From IMG/VR virus record IMGVR_UViG_3300022602_000256, positions 1 through 34,563 of that record: 34,563 bases of DNA. The stretch is one strand, 5' to 3'. The notes under the pieces are model-generated. The model searched no databases, was not told the origin of the DNA, and saw nothing but the letters and a program-made list of their open reading frames with translations. This stretch comes from a virus. The translations under genes were made by a program, and so were the position numbers. How positions within the stretch are numbered: the first letter of the stretch is position 1; the number at the start of each line of letters is the position of its first letter. Of the stretch, positions 23,043 through 31,038 are shown piece after piece.

Positions 23043-23077
23043 AAAAAAGAAAAAGCTACCCCTTTTGGGAGTAGCCC
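23043..23077 (-). terminator. Intrinsic terminator after the scaffold-coat unit
   Basis: On the minus strand GCTACTCC pairs with GGGGTAGC (stem at 23055-23075 with a CAAAA-type loop, one G-U pair), followed immediately by a T-rich run TTTTTCTTTTTT (23054-23043). This is a strong rho-independent terminator. It lies between the 148-aa gene and the next small virion genes, so it would end or attenuate transcription from the 25815-25843 promoter. Confidence 0.85.
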
Positions 23078-23097
23078 TTTCAATTTATTTAGCTTTT

Positions 23098-23544
23098 TTA
23101 GCTAAAGTCATAACCATAAACATATACATCTCCTGTACCAGTTGCTCCAGAGGCAACTGTTACATCAACATATAAAGTTTGGTTGTTATAAGCCAAGCTA
23201 GTTGAGCTTGAATCAACATAAGCTGTGCCTAAAACTGCTGTTGACAATGCAGAAATTTGTGCAGTTGTCAAAGCACCAAACAAGCTAGATGGTGATCCAG
23301 CATTTGTGGTTGTGATGCCAAGAGCTGTTGATGTTGACAATGAAACTACAGAGCCTGCATTGTTTACATTGGTAACAATCATTTCTTTTGGCAAATAAGC
23401 AGTTGAATTAACAACTGGTACTGGCGTAAATGCTACAGCATTAAGGTTAACACCCTTAGCAACAGCAATCAGGCGCAATGCCTGGTTTGTTGTGACATTA
23501 CTTGGGTGTGCTGTGACTGTGGTTGCTGGTCCGGGATTACTCAT
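23098..23544 (-). CDS. Possible head decoration protein, 148 aa
   Basis: A 148-aa Ala/Thr/Val-rich, beta-type protein beginning SNPGPATTVTAHPSNVTTNQ and ending VDVTVASGATGTGDVYVYGY. It follows the coat gene by 26 nt and is the last gene before the terminator, so it is co-expressed with scaffold and coat. Small beta proteins in this place are often capsid decoration or fiber-like capsid proteins. This is an inference from context and composition only. ATG at 23544 has AAAGGA upstream. Confidence 0.5.
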   Translation of the reverse strand: MSNPGPATTVTAHPSNVTTNQALRLIAVAKGVNLNAVAFTPVPVVNSTAYLPKEMIVTNVNNAGSVVSLSTSTALGITTTNAGSPSSLFGALTTAQISALSTAVLGTAYVDSSSTSLAYNNQTLYVDVTVASGATGTGDVYVYGYDFS

Positions 23545-23570
23545 TTTTTATTTTCCTTTAAATTAATGGG

Positions 23571-24815
23571 TTAAGCCGCGATTCTGCAAGCAAGTTCTTG
23601 GTACAGGGGTGCCCAACCATACAACACATCTAAACGAGTAGGAATACTATCGTTATTAATTGTGTATTGGCGGACAACCCGCATGCTCAAACCAACTTCT
23701 TTGTCAGATGCTCTGCCTGCAAAGTGGACTCCCTCTGGCAACTCCAAATCCGCTACCGCCAAGGTAAATGCATTTCTATGGAAAAGCATGTTCTGTGGTG
23801 ATAGTGTTCCAGTGTTGTTGAAAGGTGTAACCACTGCTGTAGTAGAAGTAGAACCAATGATGATTGAGTTCTGGAACTGACCACCAATGATAACTGCTGG
23901 AGCAACTGTGATGTTTGTAGCACCAGTTCCAACTGTTGTTGTGGACTGAACTACAAAGTTACGCAACTTGCCAGAGCCATAAGCCTGTCTGTTCTGTGGG
24001 TTAGTTGCATATACACCAGCAATTTGGATCACATCACCAGCATTTAATGTGCTTGAAGATGATGCTTTGATCTGAATTGTGGAGTATTGTGACCAACCAG
24101 TTGAGAGATAACCAACTTGAGCTGTAGTGTCAGCAGAGAGTGTGTTACCAGAGTAAGAACCAAAAGTTTGACTGACCACGTTTTGATCCAATTTCCAATT
24201 GGTGCCAGCGCTGTCCCGACCCATCAGCCCCTTCCTGTATTGCTCCGCAATCGCTTCCTGCGGCATGAACAAACCTTTTAGTGAATCAACAATAGTTGCT
24301 GATGTAAAGGGTTCAACAATACATGCTCTGCGACCATCCCTTGGAGCACCTTCAGCATCCAAGTAAGCACCAGCAGTTAAGTAGGTGATTAGTCCTGTTG
24401 GAGGAGTTCCAGCAGTTCCAACTATGTTGGCTGTTTGCAAAGCCGCCATTGTCAGACCATCTCTGTCTATCTTATTTGCTACGGCTGCGACCGCAGGTTT
24501 CAAAACGCGGTCACTAAACATATCCAAAGATAGTGCAAGATCAGCGGTGGTGAACTGTGTGTCCACATGGAACTGAGTTGAGAGAGTTACTGGGACTGAA
24601 GTCTCATTAAAGTCTTCCACATTCAAAGCCGGCCCGGTTGTCCCGATGAACCTACCCGGTCTGCGGACATTCACAGTATTCCCGATCTTGCCTCCAACTA
24701 CGGCAAACTGATCGTCATAGTTGCGGTCTACTTCGCTCGAAAATGTGAGTTCGTTTTCTAAAACCATTAAGGCTTCATTGGTAATTTTTGAAATCGTCAA
24801 AAGATTATTAGACAC
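23571..24815 (-). CDS. Major coat protein, P22 coat-like
   Basis: A 414-aa protein of the P22 coat family (HK97 fold): N-terminal LLTISKITNEALMVLENELT, FSSEVDRNYDDQFA and GKIGNTVNVRRPGRF, the FTTADLALSLDMFSDRVLKP helix and C-terminal RLDVLYGWAPLYQELACRIA. About 415 copies of such a protein form a T=7 shell in P22. The start is GTG at 24815 behind AAGGA. The gene is unusually CpG-rich compared with its neighbours. It sits between scaffold and the 148-aa gene in one transcription unit. Confidence 0.9.
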   Translation of the reverse strand: MSNNLLTISKITNEALMVLENELTFSSEVDRNYDDQFAVVGGKIGNTVNVRRPGRFIGTTGPALNVEDFNETSVPVTLSTQFHVDTQFTTADLALSLDMFSDRVLKPAVAAVANKIDRDGLTMAALQTANIVGTAGTPPTGLITYLTAGAYLDAEGAPRDGRRACIVEPFTSATIVDSLKGLFMPQEAIAEQYRKGLMGRDSAGTNWKLDQNVVSQTFGSYSGNTLSADTTAQVGYLSTGWSQYSTIQIKASSSSTLNAGDVIQIAGVYATNPQNRQAYGSGKLRNFVVQSTTTVGTGATNITVAPAVIIGGQFQNSIIIGSTSTTAVVTPFNNTGTLSPQNMLFHRNAFTLAVADLELPEGVHFAGRASDKEVGLSMRVVRQYTINNDSIPTRLDVLYGWAPLYQELACRIAA

Positions 24816-24850
24816 TTTAGTATTCCTTTTTAAGTGTTAATTTAATAAAT

Positions 24851-25762
24851 TTACCTAATCTTTCCTGCTTTCCTGAGTTCTTTCCATTGCTGAGGTGTAC
24901 CATTAAAATTCCCATTTGAATCTATTGGCACTTCAACATTAGAACCCCCTCTAATAGGATTAATTGGTGCTGGTGCATTGCTCTTTCTCACAGCAGGCTT
25001 TTGTGCTTCAGCAGGCTTGTCAAATCTAGCCTCCAATTTCCCAATCTCTCTCAAGGCACTAATCAAAGACATGCCACTGATTTTTTCAGCTACCTCTGGG
25101 TTTTCTGCAAGGTGATACAGGATTTTAGGTCCGGCCTCACTCTCCAAAATTGCATCCCTAACCTGATCTGATACAACCACATCTGATGATGCAATCATAT
25201 CCTCATAGTCTGGTAACTCTTGCTTGGCTTGCTCTAACTTAGAGTTCCAAGATGTCATCATCTTTTCTCTCTCTGCTTGAGTTTGCTTTTGCTTTTCAGC
25301 TACATCTCTATCTTTTAATGCCTTTTCAGTTGAAAACTTTGCTAATGCTTTTGCATACTCAAATGCATCAGTAAAGTCACTAGGTTGGGGTTCTCTATCA
25401 GGATTTTCTGCCACTTTGGGCTTAGATGCCTGTTCAAGTTCCCTAATCCTGTTTTCTAAAGTCTCTCTTTGTTCCCTTTCCTTTTGAGCCTCAGCTCTGG
25501 CAAGTTCCCTTTCTTTGATGACTTTATCAAACCTTTTTTCAAGTTTGGGCTTTCTAGCACTTTCCTCTGCTGGTTTGGTTTCCTCTTGTGCCTCTGGTAA
25601 ACTCTGCTCCTCTTTTGTCTCTGTCAGCTCAGGTTGCTCTACCTCTTTGGAGGGAGTCTCTGCAGGGTCAGGACTAGGGGAATCAGCTAAACCAAGTTTG
25701 TTAGCATAAAAATCACCTGAATTTTCTGAAGTAATTACATTACTTGCTTGTCTATCACTCAT
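24851..25762 (-). CDS. Scaffolding protein
   Basis: A 303-aa, strongly acidic and helical protein: Pro/Glu-rich first 70 residues, a long charged coiled coil (RFDKVIKERELARAEAQKER, ETLENRIRELEQASKP, about 75-125), a middle with FTDAFEYAKALAKFSTEKAL, and a basic C-terminal end (PQQWKELRKAGKIR) that in such proteins contacts the coat. ATG at 25762 follows GAGGAA and is preferred over an upstream in-frame TTG at 25774. Position before coat and composition make scaffold the best call. Confidence 0.8.
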   Translation of the reverse strand: MSDRQASNVITSENSGDFYANKLGLADSPSPDPAETPSKEVEQPELTETKEEQSLPEAQEETKPAEESARKPKLEKRFDKVIKERELARAEAQKEREQRETLENRIRELEQASKPKVAENPDREPQPSDFTDAFEYAKALAKFSTEKALKDRDVAEKQKQTQAEREKMMTSWNSKLEQAKQELPDYEDMIASSDVVVSDQVRDAILESEAGPKILYHLAENPEVAEKISGMSLISALREIGKLEARFDKPAEAQKPAVRKSNAPAPINPIRGGSNVEVPIDSNGNFNGTPQQWKELRKAGKIR

Positions 25763-25814
25763 GAGTTTCCTCAAGTATTTTGCCTGGTTAACCTAGCCAG
25801 TAAGGTTTGTGGGC

Positions 25815-25843
25815 AATATAACCCAAAATTATATAGAAGTCAA
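25815..25843 (-). promoter_or_regulatory. Sigma70-type promoter for scaffold and coat
   Basis: On the minus strand TTGACT (25843-25838), a 17-nt spacer and TATATT (25820-25815) make a near-consensus promoter, about 50 bases before the scaffold start. The -35 box overlaps the last codons of the ParB-like gene. Same -35 hexamer as the promoter at 34128-34155. A host-type polymerase should read it, so it may add to read-through from upstream. Confidence 0.7.
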
Positions 25844-26292
25844 TCTTCATGCAAATATCCATGTTTTTTTGCATTTTCAATTGATTCTTTGTCCATTGCC
25901 ATTGGTATCTTTTTGACACCTTGATCTCTTAAATAAGCATATCTATGTCTGCCATCACCAAAAACTGGCAAACCATTTGGTTTTATATAAACATTACTGG
26001 CTCTAATAGAATCTGCTTTTTTGACAAAATTACCAAATTCTTTATATCTATTTCCAATACCTCCCTCTCCATTTTCACCAACATAATTACTGGTTTTTTG
26101 AAAAGCAGGATCAAATTTATCAGGATTAACATGGGTCATAATGTCCCCAGTTCTCTTTTCAATTGGATGCATTGTTACTGGCACTTCTCTATCATGCACA
26201 GTTACATGTGACTCTACAGGCTCTGGCATACTTCTTTTTGCCAATTCCTTTTTATCAAATTCTTCCTTATTCTCACTTGTTACTGTAGGCAT
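25840..26292 (-). CDS. ParB/sulfiredoxin-fold protein
   Basis: A 150-aa protein. The second half has IRASNVYIKPNGLPVFGDGR followed by HRYAYLRDQGVKKIPMAMDK; the GDGRHR motif (112-117) followed by a helix and a strand ending V..IP is the ParB/Srx nuclease-like fold (in ParB, G-E-R-R). The first 60 residues are polar and probably disordered. ParB-like proteins in phages occur as part of structural operons or as DNA modification and toxin domains. The place between portal and scaffold is unusual for P22-type phages. Confidence 0.6.
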   Translation of the reverse strand: MPTVTSENKEEFDKKELAKRSMPEPVESHVTVHDREVPVTMHPIEKRTGDIMTHVNPDKFDPAFQKTSNYVGENGEGGIGNRYKEFGNFVKKADSIRASNVYIKPNGLPVFGDGRHRYAYLRDQGVKKIPMAMDKESIENAKKHGYLHED

Positions 26293-28397
26293 TATTGATT
26301 TTCCATTGGCATAATAGATTGATTAGCTTGTGTCATTGCTGTATATTGTTCTTGATTTCTCATTTGAATTTCTCTTTCTAACCTAGCAGTATCCATGTGA
26401 TGCAATAACATATCAGCAATTGCCTCAATTTCTACTCTGTTTTGGCTAGTTATAGCTCTGGTATTGGCATCATGAACCCTAGCCTGTAGCACTGATTCTG
26501 TGTTATGAGCCTTGGCTGTCTGCCTCATTAGCTCTCTCTTAGTTTCCTCAGTCTGCTTGACTTGCTCAATGTCTTGTCTTTGTTGCATAGCCAGTTGCAT
26601 AGCTTGCAATTGCTGGGTGAGTTGCTGGACTTGAGCCTGACCTTGCTTAATCATTAGTTGAGCTTGTGGAGGAATATCAGAGTGCTCATCAATCTGGCTC
26701 AGTGGGTTCAGAGCCGCCAACCTATCAGCAATAGTCTCAGCCCCTGGGAAGTCCATATTCCTAAACACCAAGTCTCCAGCCACATTAAATAACTCAGGCT
26801 TGGCAAGTAAAGGCATCATTGCATCCACAGCTTCTTGTCTCTTGCTGTTGTACCCTGGGCCGGTCTCCATCACCACATCATACTGTCCCACAGTCACATC
26901 ATTAAGCACTCTGCCCACAGCACTTTGCTCATTTATGGTCAAAAGGTCTGGCTTTCCATCATCCCCAATAATCCTCATAACCCTTTCAGTGTCATAAATC
27001 TTGGGAATTAAATCTAAAAGTATCTTGCCAACATGGGAAATTGACTTGGTTAGATTGTCATAGAGGTCAAAATTGGTCAAATCCACTTGCATTTGCTGAC
27101 CATTTAAAGCCTTGCCAGACATATTGCCTTGGAGTTGCTGTGATGGATCATAGATTCCAATAATGGTTGCCATGTCCTGATTGATCTCTTGGGCAGCGGT
27201 CAATATACCAGTAGGAGGAGGCTCTGGTTGCATCCTTTGTGGAGGAGGAGCTGGGTTGCCATCAATATCTGTCTGCTTGTATTTCAGAGTAGCCATTGAC
27301 TTGATATTAGCACTTGCCCAATCCAACTCATGACCCTCATCTTGTCCCTCAGCCATGATCCATTTAGCCTTCGGAGCTAATGCCACAGACTCAGTCATGG
27401 ATGTTACCCAGAAGTTATACATTCTCTGCGCATCCTTGGCGTGTCTGACCATGCCAAATTTCTTTCTCTTGTCTCCAATTACTACATGCCTGCCATAAAC
27501 TGGGACAATTGGGATGTAGTACCCCGGCCAGTCTTTCTCCTCCAACACCTCAATTGCTGTCAACTTTTTCCACTTAATTGTCTTCTTTACACTAGGTCTT
27601 TCATCCACAATCTCTAGCCCAGCTTTGCCAATTCTTTCAAAAAAGTCCTTAGTATCAGCAAATCTAGCAGAGCCATCACTTAATAAATAGAGCTTGGCTT
27701 TCTCTCTAACTGTGTAAAAGTATTCAGCAACTCTAATATCTTCCCTAGTAATCCACTCACTTTGGGTATCCCCAGTGCCTCTGGATGTAAATGAAGTGTC
27801 TTGTGCATCTGGATACATTTCCTTGAACACAGACTTTGGCATCATGGATGTAATCAAGCATCTTTCTTGGTCTGAACCATCCACTGCAATTGAATTTGGG
27901 TCTAAATAGACTGTAAATGGATTATCAATAGGGTCAATAAATAGTTCTTGGTCAAAAGAGTCTTCCCTCACATATCTGTGGTCAACCCTTAAATATCCCC
28001 ATCCCATTCTGACTGCATAGTTGTAGGCATTGTCATAGGCATTATCAGCATTGGAATTAACTTCTATGTGCCTGACCATGCCTTGGATGACTTTGGCATC
28101 CGCTGCATCTTCCACAGTATTTGTGGCATGAACCCTAATTCTGGGTCTTTGCTGTCTTTGCTGATTAGTGACTTGCCTGCAATAGCCATCTAACTTGTTA
28201 ATGGTTAGAACTGGTCTAGACTCTAGGTTTCTTGAATTTTGCAGGTCAACCGGCCACTGATCGCCCCCACTAGCAAACTTGAGGTCTTCCAAAGCCTCCT
28301 GTCTGTTCATGGTGTCTGCATCATTAGCAAACTTCAAGAATTGCTTTGCCTCATCTATGATGGGGTCATAATCTGTTTCTAGTGGGTCAAGTGCCAT
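26292..28397 (-). CDS. Portal protein, P22 type
   Basis: A 701-aa protein of the P22 portal family: PLETDYDPIIDEAKQFLKFA, EALEDLKFASGGDQWPVDLQ, RPVLTINKLDGYCRQVTNQQ and RQQRPRIRVHATNT are the conserved N-terminal blocks, followed by MRMGWGYLRVDHRY-type and FTVYLDPNSIAVDGSDQERC segments. The C-terminal third is Gln-rich helix (QLTQQLQAMQLAMQQRQDIE), equivalent to the barrel of P22 gp1. Twelve copies form the packaging and ejection channel. The chosen ATG, 28397, lies one base after the TerL stop; an in-frame ATG at 28430 would sit inside terL. Confidence 0.9.
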   Translation of the reverse strand: MALDPLETDYDPIIDEAKQFLKFANDADTMNRQEALEDLKFASGGDQWPVDLQNSRNLESRPVLTINKLDGYCRQVTNQQRQQRPRIRVHATNTVEDAADAKVIQGMVRHIEVNSNADNAYDNAYNYAVRMGWGYLRVDHRYVREDSFDQELFIDPIDNPFTVYLDPNSIAVDGSDQERCLITSMMPKSVFKEMYPDAQDTSFTSRGTGDTQSEWITREDIRVAEYFYTVREKAKLYLLSDGSARFADTKDFFERIGKAGLEIVDERPSVKKTIKWKKLTAIEVLEEKDWPGYYIPIVPVYGRHVVIGDKRKKFGMVRHAKDAQRMYNFWVTSMTESVALAPKAKWIMAEGQDEGHELDWASANIKSMATLKYKQTDIDGNPAPPPQRMQPEPPPTGILTAAQEINQDMATIIGIYDPSQQLQGNMSGKALNGQQMQVDLTNFDLYDNLTKSISHVGKILLDLIPKIYDTERVMRIIGDDGKPDLLTINEQSAVGRVLNDVTVGQYDVVMETGPGYNSKRQEAVDAMMPLLAKPELFNVAGDLVFRNMDFPGAETIADRLAALNPLSQIDEHSDIPPQAQLMIKQGQAQVQQLTQQLQAMQLAMQQRQDIEQVKQTEETKRELMRQTAKAHNTESVLQARVHDANTRAITSQNRVEIEAIADMLLHHMDTARLEREIQMRNQEQYTAMTQANQSIMPMENQ

Positions 28398-28398
28398 G

Positions 28399-29685
28399 TT
28401 ATAAAGCCATCCATGATTGTGGTGGTGCATAGTTTACTTGCTTTGGTCTTCTTGGTCTAGTCTCTTGAACACCTAAAGCAACCATGCGAAAAGCATCAGC
28501 TCCATGACTGTATTGGTCATGGAGTGGGTTTTTACTAAAAGCCTTTGTCTCTGGGTCTACCTCATACTTGTAATGCCTCAGACATTGCAAGCCATCATAG
28601 CAATTGTCCCTGTCAAAATAACAATTCCTGAACATAGTTCTGGAGGCATTAATAGAGTCCACAATGCTAGTTCTTGGGATTATTTTGGTTTTGAACCCAG
28701 CATTTCTTACAATTTCCTCTATTGTTCTGCCCTGAGCGGCCAATGTTTTATTTTGGGCATCATGTGGTAACCACAATGTGTCATAAACATAGCCAAAAGT
28801 CTGCATCAATGCTAGGTAATGACTCATGGTTTGCTGACTATCCTCAATATATCTAATAAATCTGATTTCCTGAGCTATGAACTGGACAAACCAAATGGAT
28901 GTGGAATCTGCCCAGCCAAGATCAAACACAGCATGGACTGGCTTGGTAGGGTCATACCTGACTTTAGTGATTCTTTCCTCCAGCTCTGCCATTTGCATTT
29001 CTCTGGCAAATACAGCTCCATCCACAGTCTGCCTGCACAATCCTTCCCAGACTGTGTTGTAAGCCTCTGGGTCTCTAGATTGTAGAGTTCTTCTCTCATG
29101 GTCTAAGACTTCAGGAAACCAAGGGTTATCACTCCAGTTCACCTTTTGGGTGATGCAGTTATCAGGCTTATGCAAAATAAATCTTTGGTATGTGGCATCA
29201 GATTCTAGCTCTGGGTTCATGGTTATCCAGATTTCTGAATCCTTGGCTCTGATAGTAGGAATAAGAATATCCCAACTCCTAGCTGAAACTGCCTGAGCTT
29301 CCTCCACCCAGACAATTGTGCAACCCTCGTAGCTCTTAATATTGTGTGGATTATTCTTTAATCCCACAAAAGCAAACTCAGTTTCATTTGCACCCCTAAT
29401 AGAGTTTTGGGTAATCTCATAGAAACCTATTAAACCCAGTTCTATGATCTGGTCACTTAATAACTTATGAACTGATTGAGATATGGAGTTCTGGAATTCC
29501 CTAGCACACAAAATCCTGTGGACTTGCTTTGCACCCAAGATGAGCAATGCTCTAGCAACAGACCATGATTTTGCTGACCCTCTGCCTCCAAAGATGCATT
29601 TATATCTTGATGGCTTAAACAGGCACTGGAGCTTGACTGGAAACTCAGCCTTTTTAATAGCTTGATTAAGTTCACTCTGCTCCAT
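28399..29685 (-). CDS. terL: Terminase large subunit
   Basis: A 428-aa packaging motor and headful nuclease. Walker A FGGRGSAKS (33-40 region), Walker B TIVWVEEAQ with the EE pair at 128-129, coupling motif WITMNPE (about 153-159), and the RNase-H-like nuclease domain beginning VFDLGWAD (D255 and D260), with PHDAQNKTLAAQGRT and SHGADAFRMVALG late metal ligands. It pairs with the small subunit upstream, whose end overlaps its start by 14 nt. By family it resembles PBSX/P22-like enzymes, which fits headful packaging. Confidence 0.92.
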   Translation of the reverse strand: MEQSELNQAIKKAEFPVKLQCLFKPSRYKCIFGGRGSAKSWSVARALLILGAKQVHRILCAREFQNSISQSVHKLLSDQIIELGLIGFYEITQNSIRGANETEFAFVGLKNNPHNIKSYEGCTIVWVEEAQAVSARSWDILIPTIRAKDSEIWITMNPELESDATYQRFILHKPDNCITQKVNWSDNPWFPEVLDHERRTLQSRDPEAYNTVWEGLCRQTVDGAVFAREMQMAELEERITKVRYDPTKPVHAVFDLGWADSTSIWFVQFIAQEIRFIRYIEDSQQTMSHYLALMQTFGYVYDTLWLPHDAQNKTLAAQGRTIEEIVRNAGFKTKIIPRTSIVDSINASRTMFRNCYFDRDNCYDGLQCLRHYKYEVDPETKAFSKNPLHDQYSHGADAFRMVALGVQETRPRRPKQVNYAPPQSWMAL

Positions 29686-29944
29686 CTGGCTTTACAAATG
29701 TAACCTGAAGATGAGGCATGATGACATTCCCACTTGCATCTTCAAGAGTTGTTGCCTGAACTGCCTTTCCATCTATCCTATCCATTAGCTCTCTGATTGC
29801 CCAAGGTTCACCTTCCTCAGCTTTGCTAATCAGGACTTCAGCAATTGCTCTAGCTCTATGTGGCTCTTGGGAAAGAATCATCCTCAGCTTTTCTTGGAAA
29901 AGTCTGCCTTTAGCTGAGTTAATATTACCTAGTGGAGCACCCAT
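29672..29944 (-). CDS. terS: Terminase small subunit
   Basis: A 90-aa protein starting MGAPLGNINSAKGRLFQEKL, with SKAEEGEPWAIRELMDRIDG and KAVQ in the middle, the hallmark of small terminase-like proteins found directly before terL in many phages. It has the N-terminal helical DNA-binding region and a short C-terminal strand. No ribosome site is visible before the ATG at 29944 (AAATTTACAAT), so translation start may depend on a special context or leaderless/AU-rich leader. Confidence 0.7.
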   Translation of the reverse strand: MGAPLGNINSAKGRLFQEKLRMILSQEPHRARAIAEVLISKAEEGEPWAIRELMDRIDGKAVQATTLEDASGNVIMPHLQVTFVKPDGAE

Positions 29945-29983
29945 ATTGTAAATTTATGTATATATTTGATTTTAATATAACTT

Positions 29984-30175
29984 TTAGTTATTTGTAAGAG
30001 TCTCAGGAGCAGGCTCTGCTGGTGTCTCAGCTACTGCTGTAACTTGAGCTGGAGCAGGCATTTGCTCATTAGCTTTGTGCATTAATTTCTGAACCAATAT
30101 TTGCATATCCCTGATTTTGTGCTCAAGGCTAGTAATTATTAAGTTTACATCTTGGATTTCATGTTCAAATATCAT
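29984..30175 (-). CDS. Small coiled-coil protein with acidic-Pro tail
   Basis: A 63-aa protein: MIFEHEIQDVNLIITSLEHK and IRDMQILVQKLMHKANEQMP form a coiled coil, followed by a Pro/Ala/Glu tail (AVAETPAEPAPETLTNN). The ATG at 30175 follows AAGGA and overlaps the stop of the 46-aa gene as ATGA. A longer in-frame start at 30247 would add a basic extension without a ribosome site, so it is disfavoured. Function unknown; it precedes the terminase genes. Confidence 0.55.
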   Translation of the reverse strand: MIFEHEIQDVNLIITSLEHKIRDMQILVQKLMHKANEQMPAPAQVTAVAETPAEPAPETLTNN

Positions 30176-30312
30176 TTTTTCTTTCCTTGTTGGTGTTTTC
30201 TGCCTGTACCTTTTTTGGTATAGCTTGGGTTTTTGCCTGCTTGCCATTTCATGAACAAATGCTCATCAAATCCAAGTGCTATTAATAAATGGACTGCTAG
30301 ACTAGCTTTCAT
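30172..30312 (-). CDS. Small basic protein, 46 aa
   Basis: ATG at 30312 overlaps the TGA of the 48-aa gene as ATGA and opens a 46-aa frame starting MKASLAVHLLIALGFDEHLF, ending with a Lys-rich tail (KHQQGKKK) at TGA 30172, which again overlaps the next start as ATGA. Two precise coupling junctions argue that it is real. Similar small proteins are seen in terminase-proximal regions. No function assigned. Confidence 0.6.
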   Translation of the reverse strand: MKASLAVHLLIALGFDEHLFMKWQAGKNPSYTKKGTGRKHQQGKKK

Positions 30313-30455
30313 TTCTTTTTCTTGGCTTTCTTTTCTGCTTCACGTTTAACATTCAGGGCAATCGCAACCGCTTGTTTCTGTGGTTTACCAGCCTTGATTT
30401 CTTTTTCTATGTTCTTTCCAACATTCTTCTCGAGTTTTGACTTAATTAATGGCAT
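30309..30455 (-). CDS. Small basic Lys-rich protein, 48 aa
   Basis: Begins MPLIKSKLEKNVGKNIEKEI, continues KAGKPQKQAVAIALNVKREA and ends EKKAKKKK. The AGKP.KQAVAIA motif is shared by small phage proteins of unknown function. ATG at 30455 follows AAGGAAG and starts 14 nt inside the end of the homing-endonuclease gene. It was probably directly downstream of the GroES-like gene before the endonuclease inserted. Confidence 0.65.
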   Translation of the reverse strand: MPLIKSKLEKNVGKNIEKEIKAGKPQKQAVAIALNVKREAEKKAKKKK

Positions 30456-31038
30456 ATTCTTCCTTTCTTTTAGATTTACTCATTTTTTGTCTTGTTTCAT
30501 TACTTATTGGATTTAATTCAAATCTCTTTTTTTGCGATTCTCTCATTTTTTGTCGTGTTTCTTCTGAAACTTCACGACCTTTCATTTTTTCCCTCATGTA
30601 ATCTTTATGTTCTTGGGTATGATTTTTACCAGCAAAAGTACATTTTTCAATCATTTTTTGAGTTCTAATACGTTTTTTATTAGATTCTCGTACAGCATCT
30701 TTTACATGATCTGGTAATTTTATGCCTTTTGCATATTTATTACCTATCATTGTTTTTGATTTATTTCTTCTAGCAATTTCATATAACCTTGAATTAAAGT
30801 ATGCTTCCCTGCCTTTCATAATAATAAATGCACTCCATATTTGATTATTATCATAAATATGCGCTAACAAAGCATGAGCAATAAAATGCTCTCTAGCCGT
30901 CAAAAATACCAAATTATCTAAATTATCAGAACCACCCATACTTTTTGGCAAAATATGGTGAAGCTCTTGATATTGATTTAATTTTTCTCTATTTTTAGCT
31001 TTATTTATTAAAGCCTCATACACTTTCTGGTGATTCAT
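30442..31038 (-). CDS. HNH homing endonuclease with NUMOD3 repeats
   Basis: A 198-aa free-standing homing endonuclease. HNH core: ELHHILPKSMGGSDNLDNLV (H27, H28, N42) and TAREHFIAHALLAH (H51). The C-terminal third has three NUMOD3-type DNA-binding repeats (HTQEHKDYMREKMKG, SEETRQKMRESQKKR, SNETRQKMSKSKRK). Such enzymes cut homologous DNA lacking them and spread by repair. It overlaps the GroES-like gene by 23 nt at its start and the 48-aa gene by 14 nt at its end. No intron or intein signature was seen at its flanks. Confidence 0.85.
   Translation of the reverse strand: MNHQKVYEALINKAKNREKLNQYQELHHILPKSMGGSDNLDNLVFLTAREHFIAHALLAHIYDNNQIWSAFIIMKGREAYFNSRLYEIARRNKSKTMIGNKYAKGIKLPDHVKDAVRESNKKRIRTQKMIEKCTFAGKNHTQEHKDYMREKMKGREVSEETRQKMRESQKKRFELNPISNETRQKMSKSKRKEEYAIN

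Noticed and set aside
29457-29675. Frame overlapping the 5' end of terL on the minus strand
   Set aside because: The terL frame carries the Walker A motif here; the alternative has no motif and no start signal.
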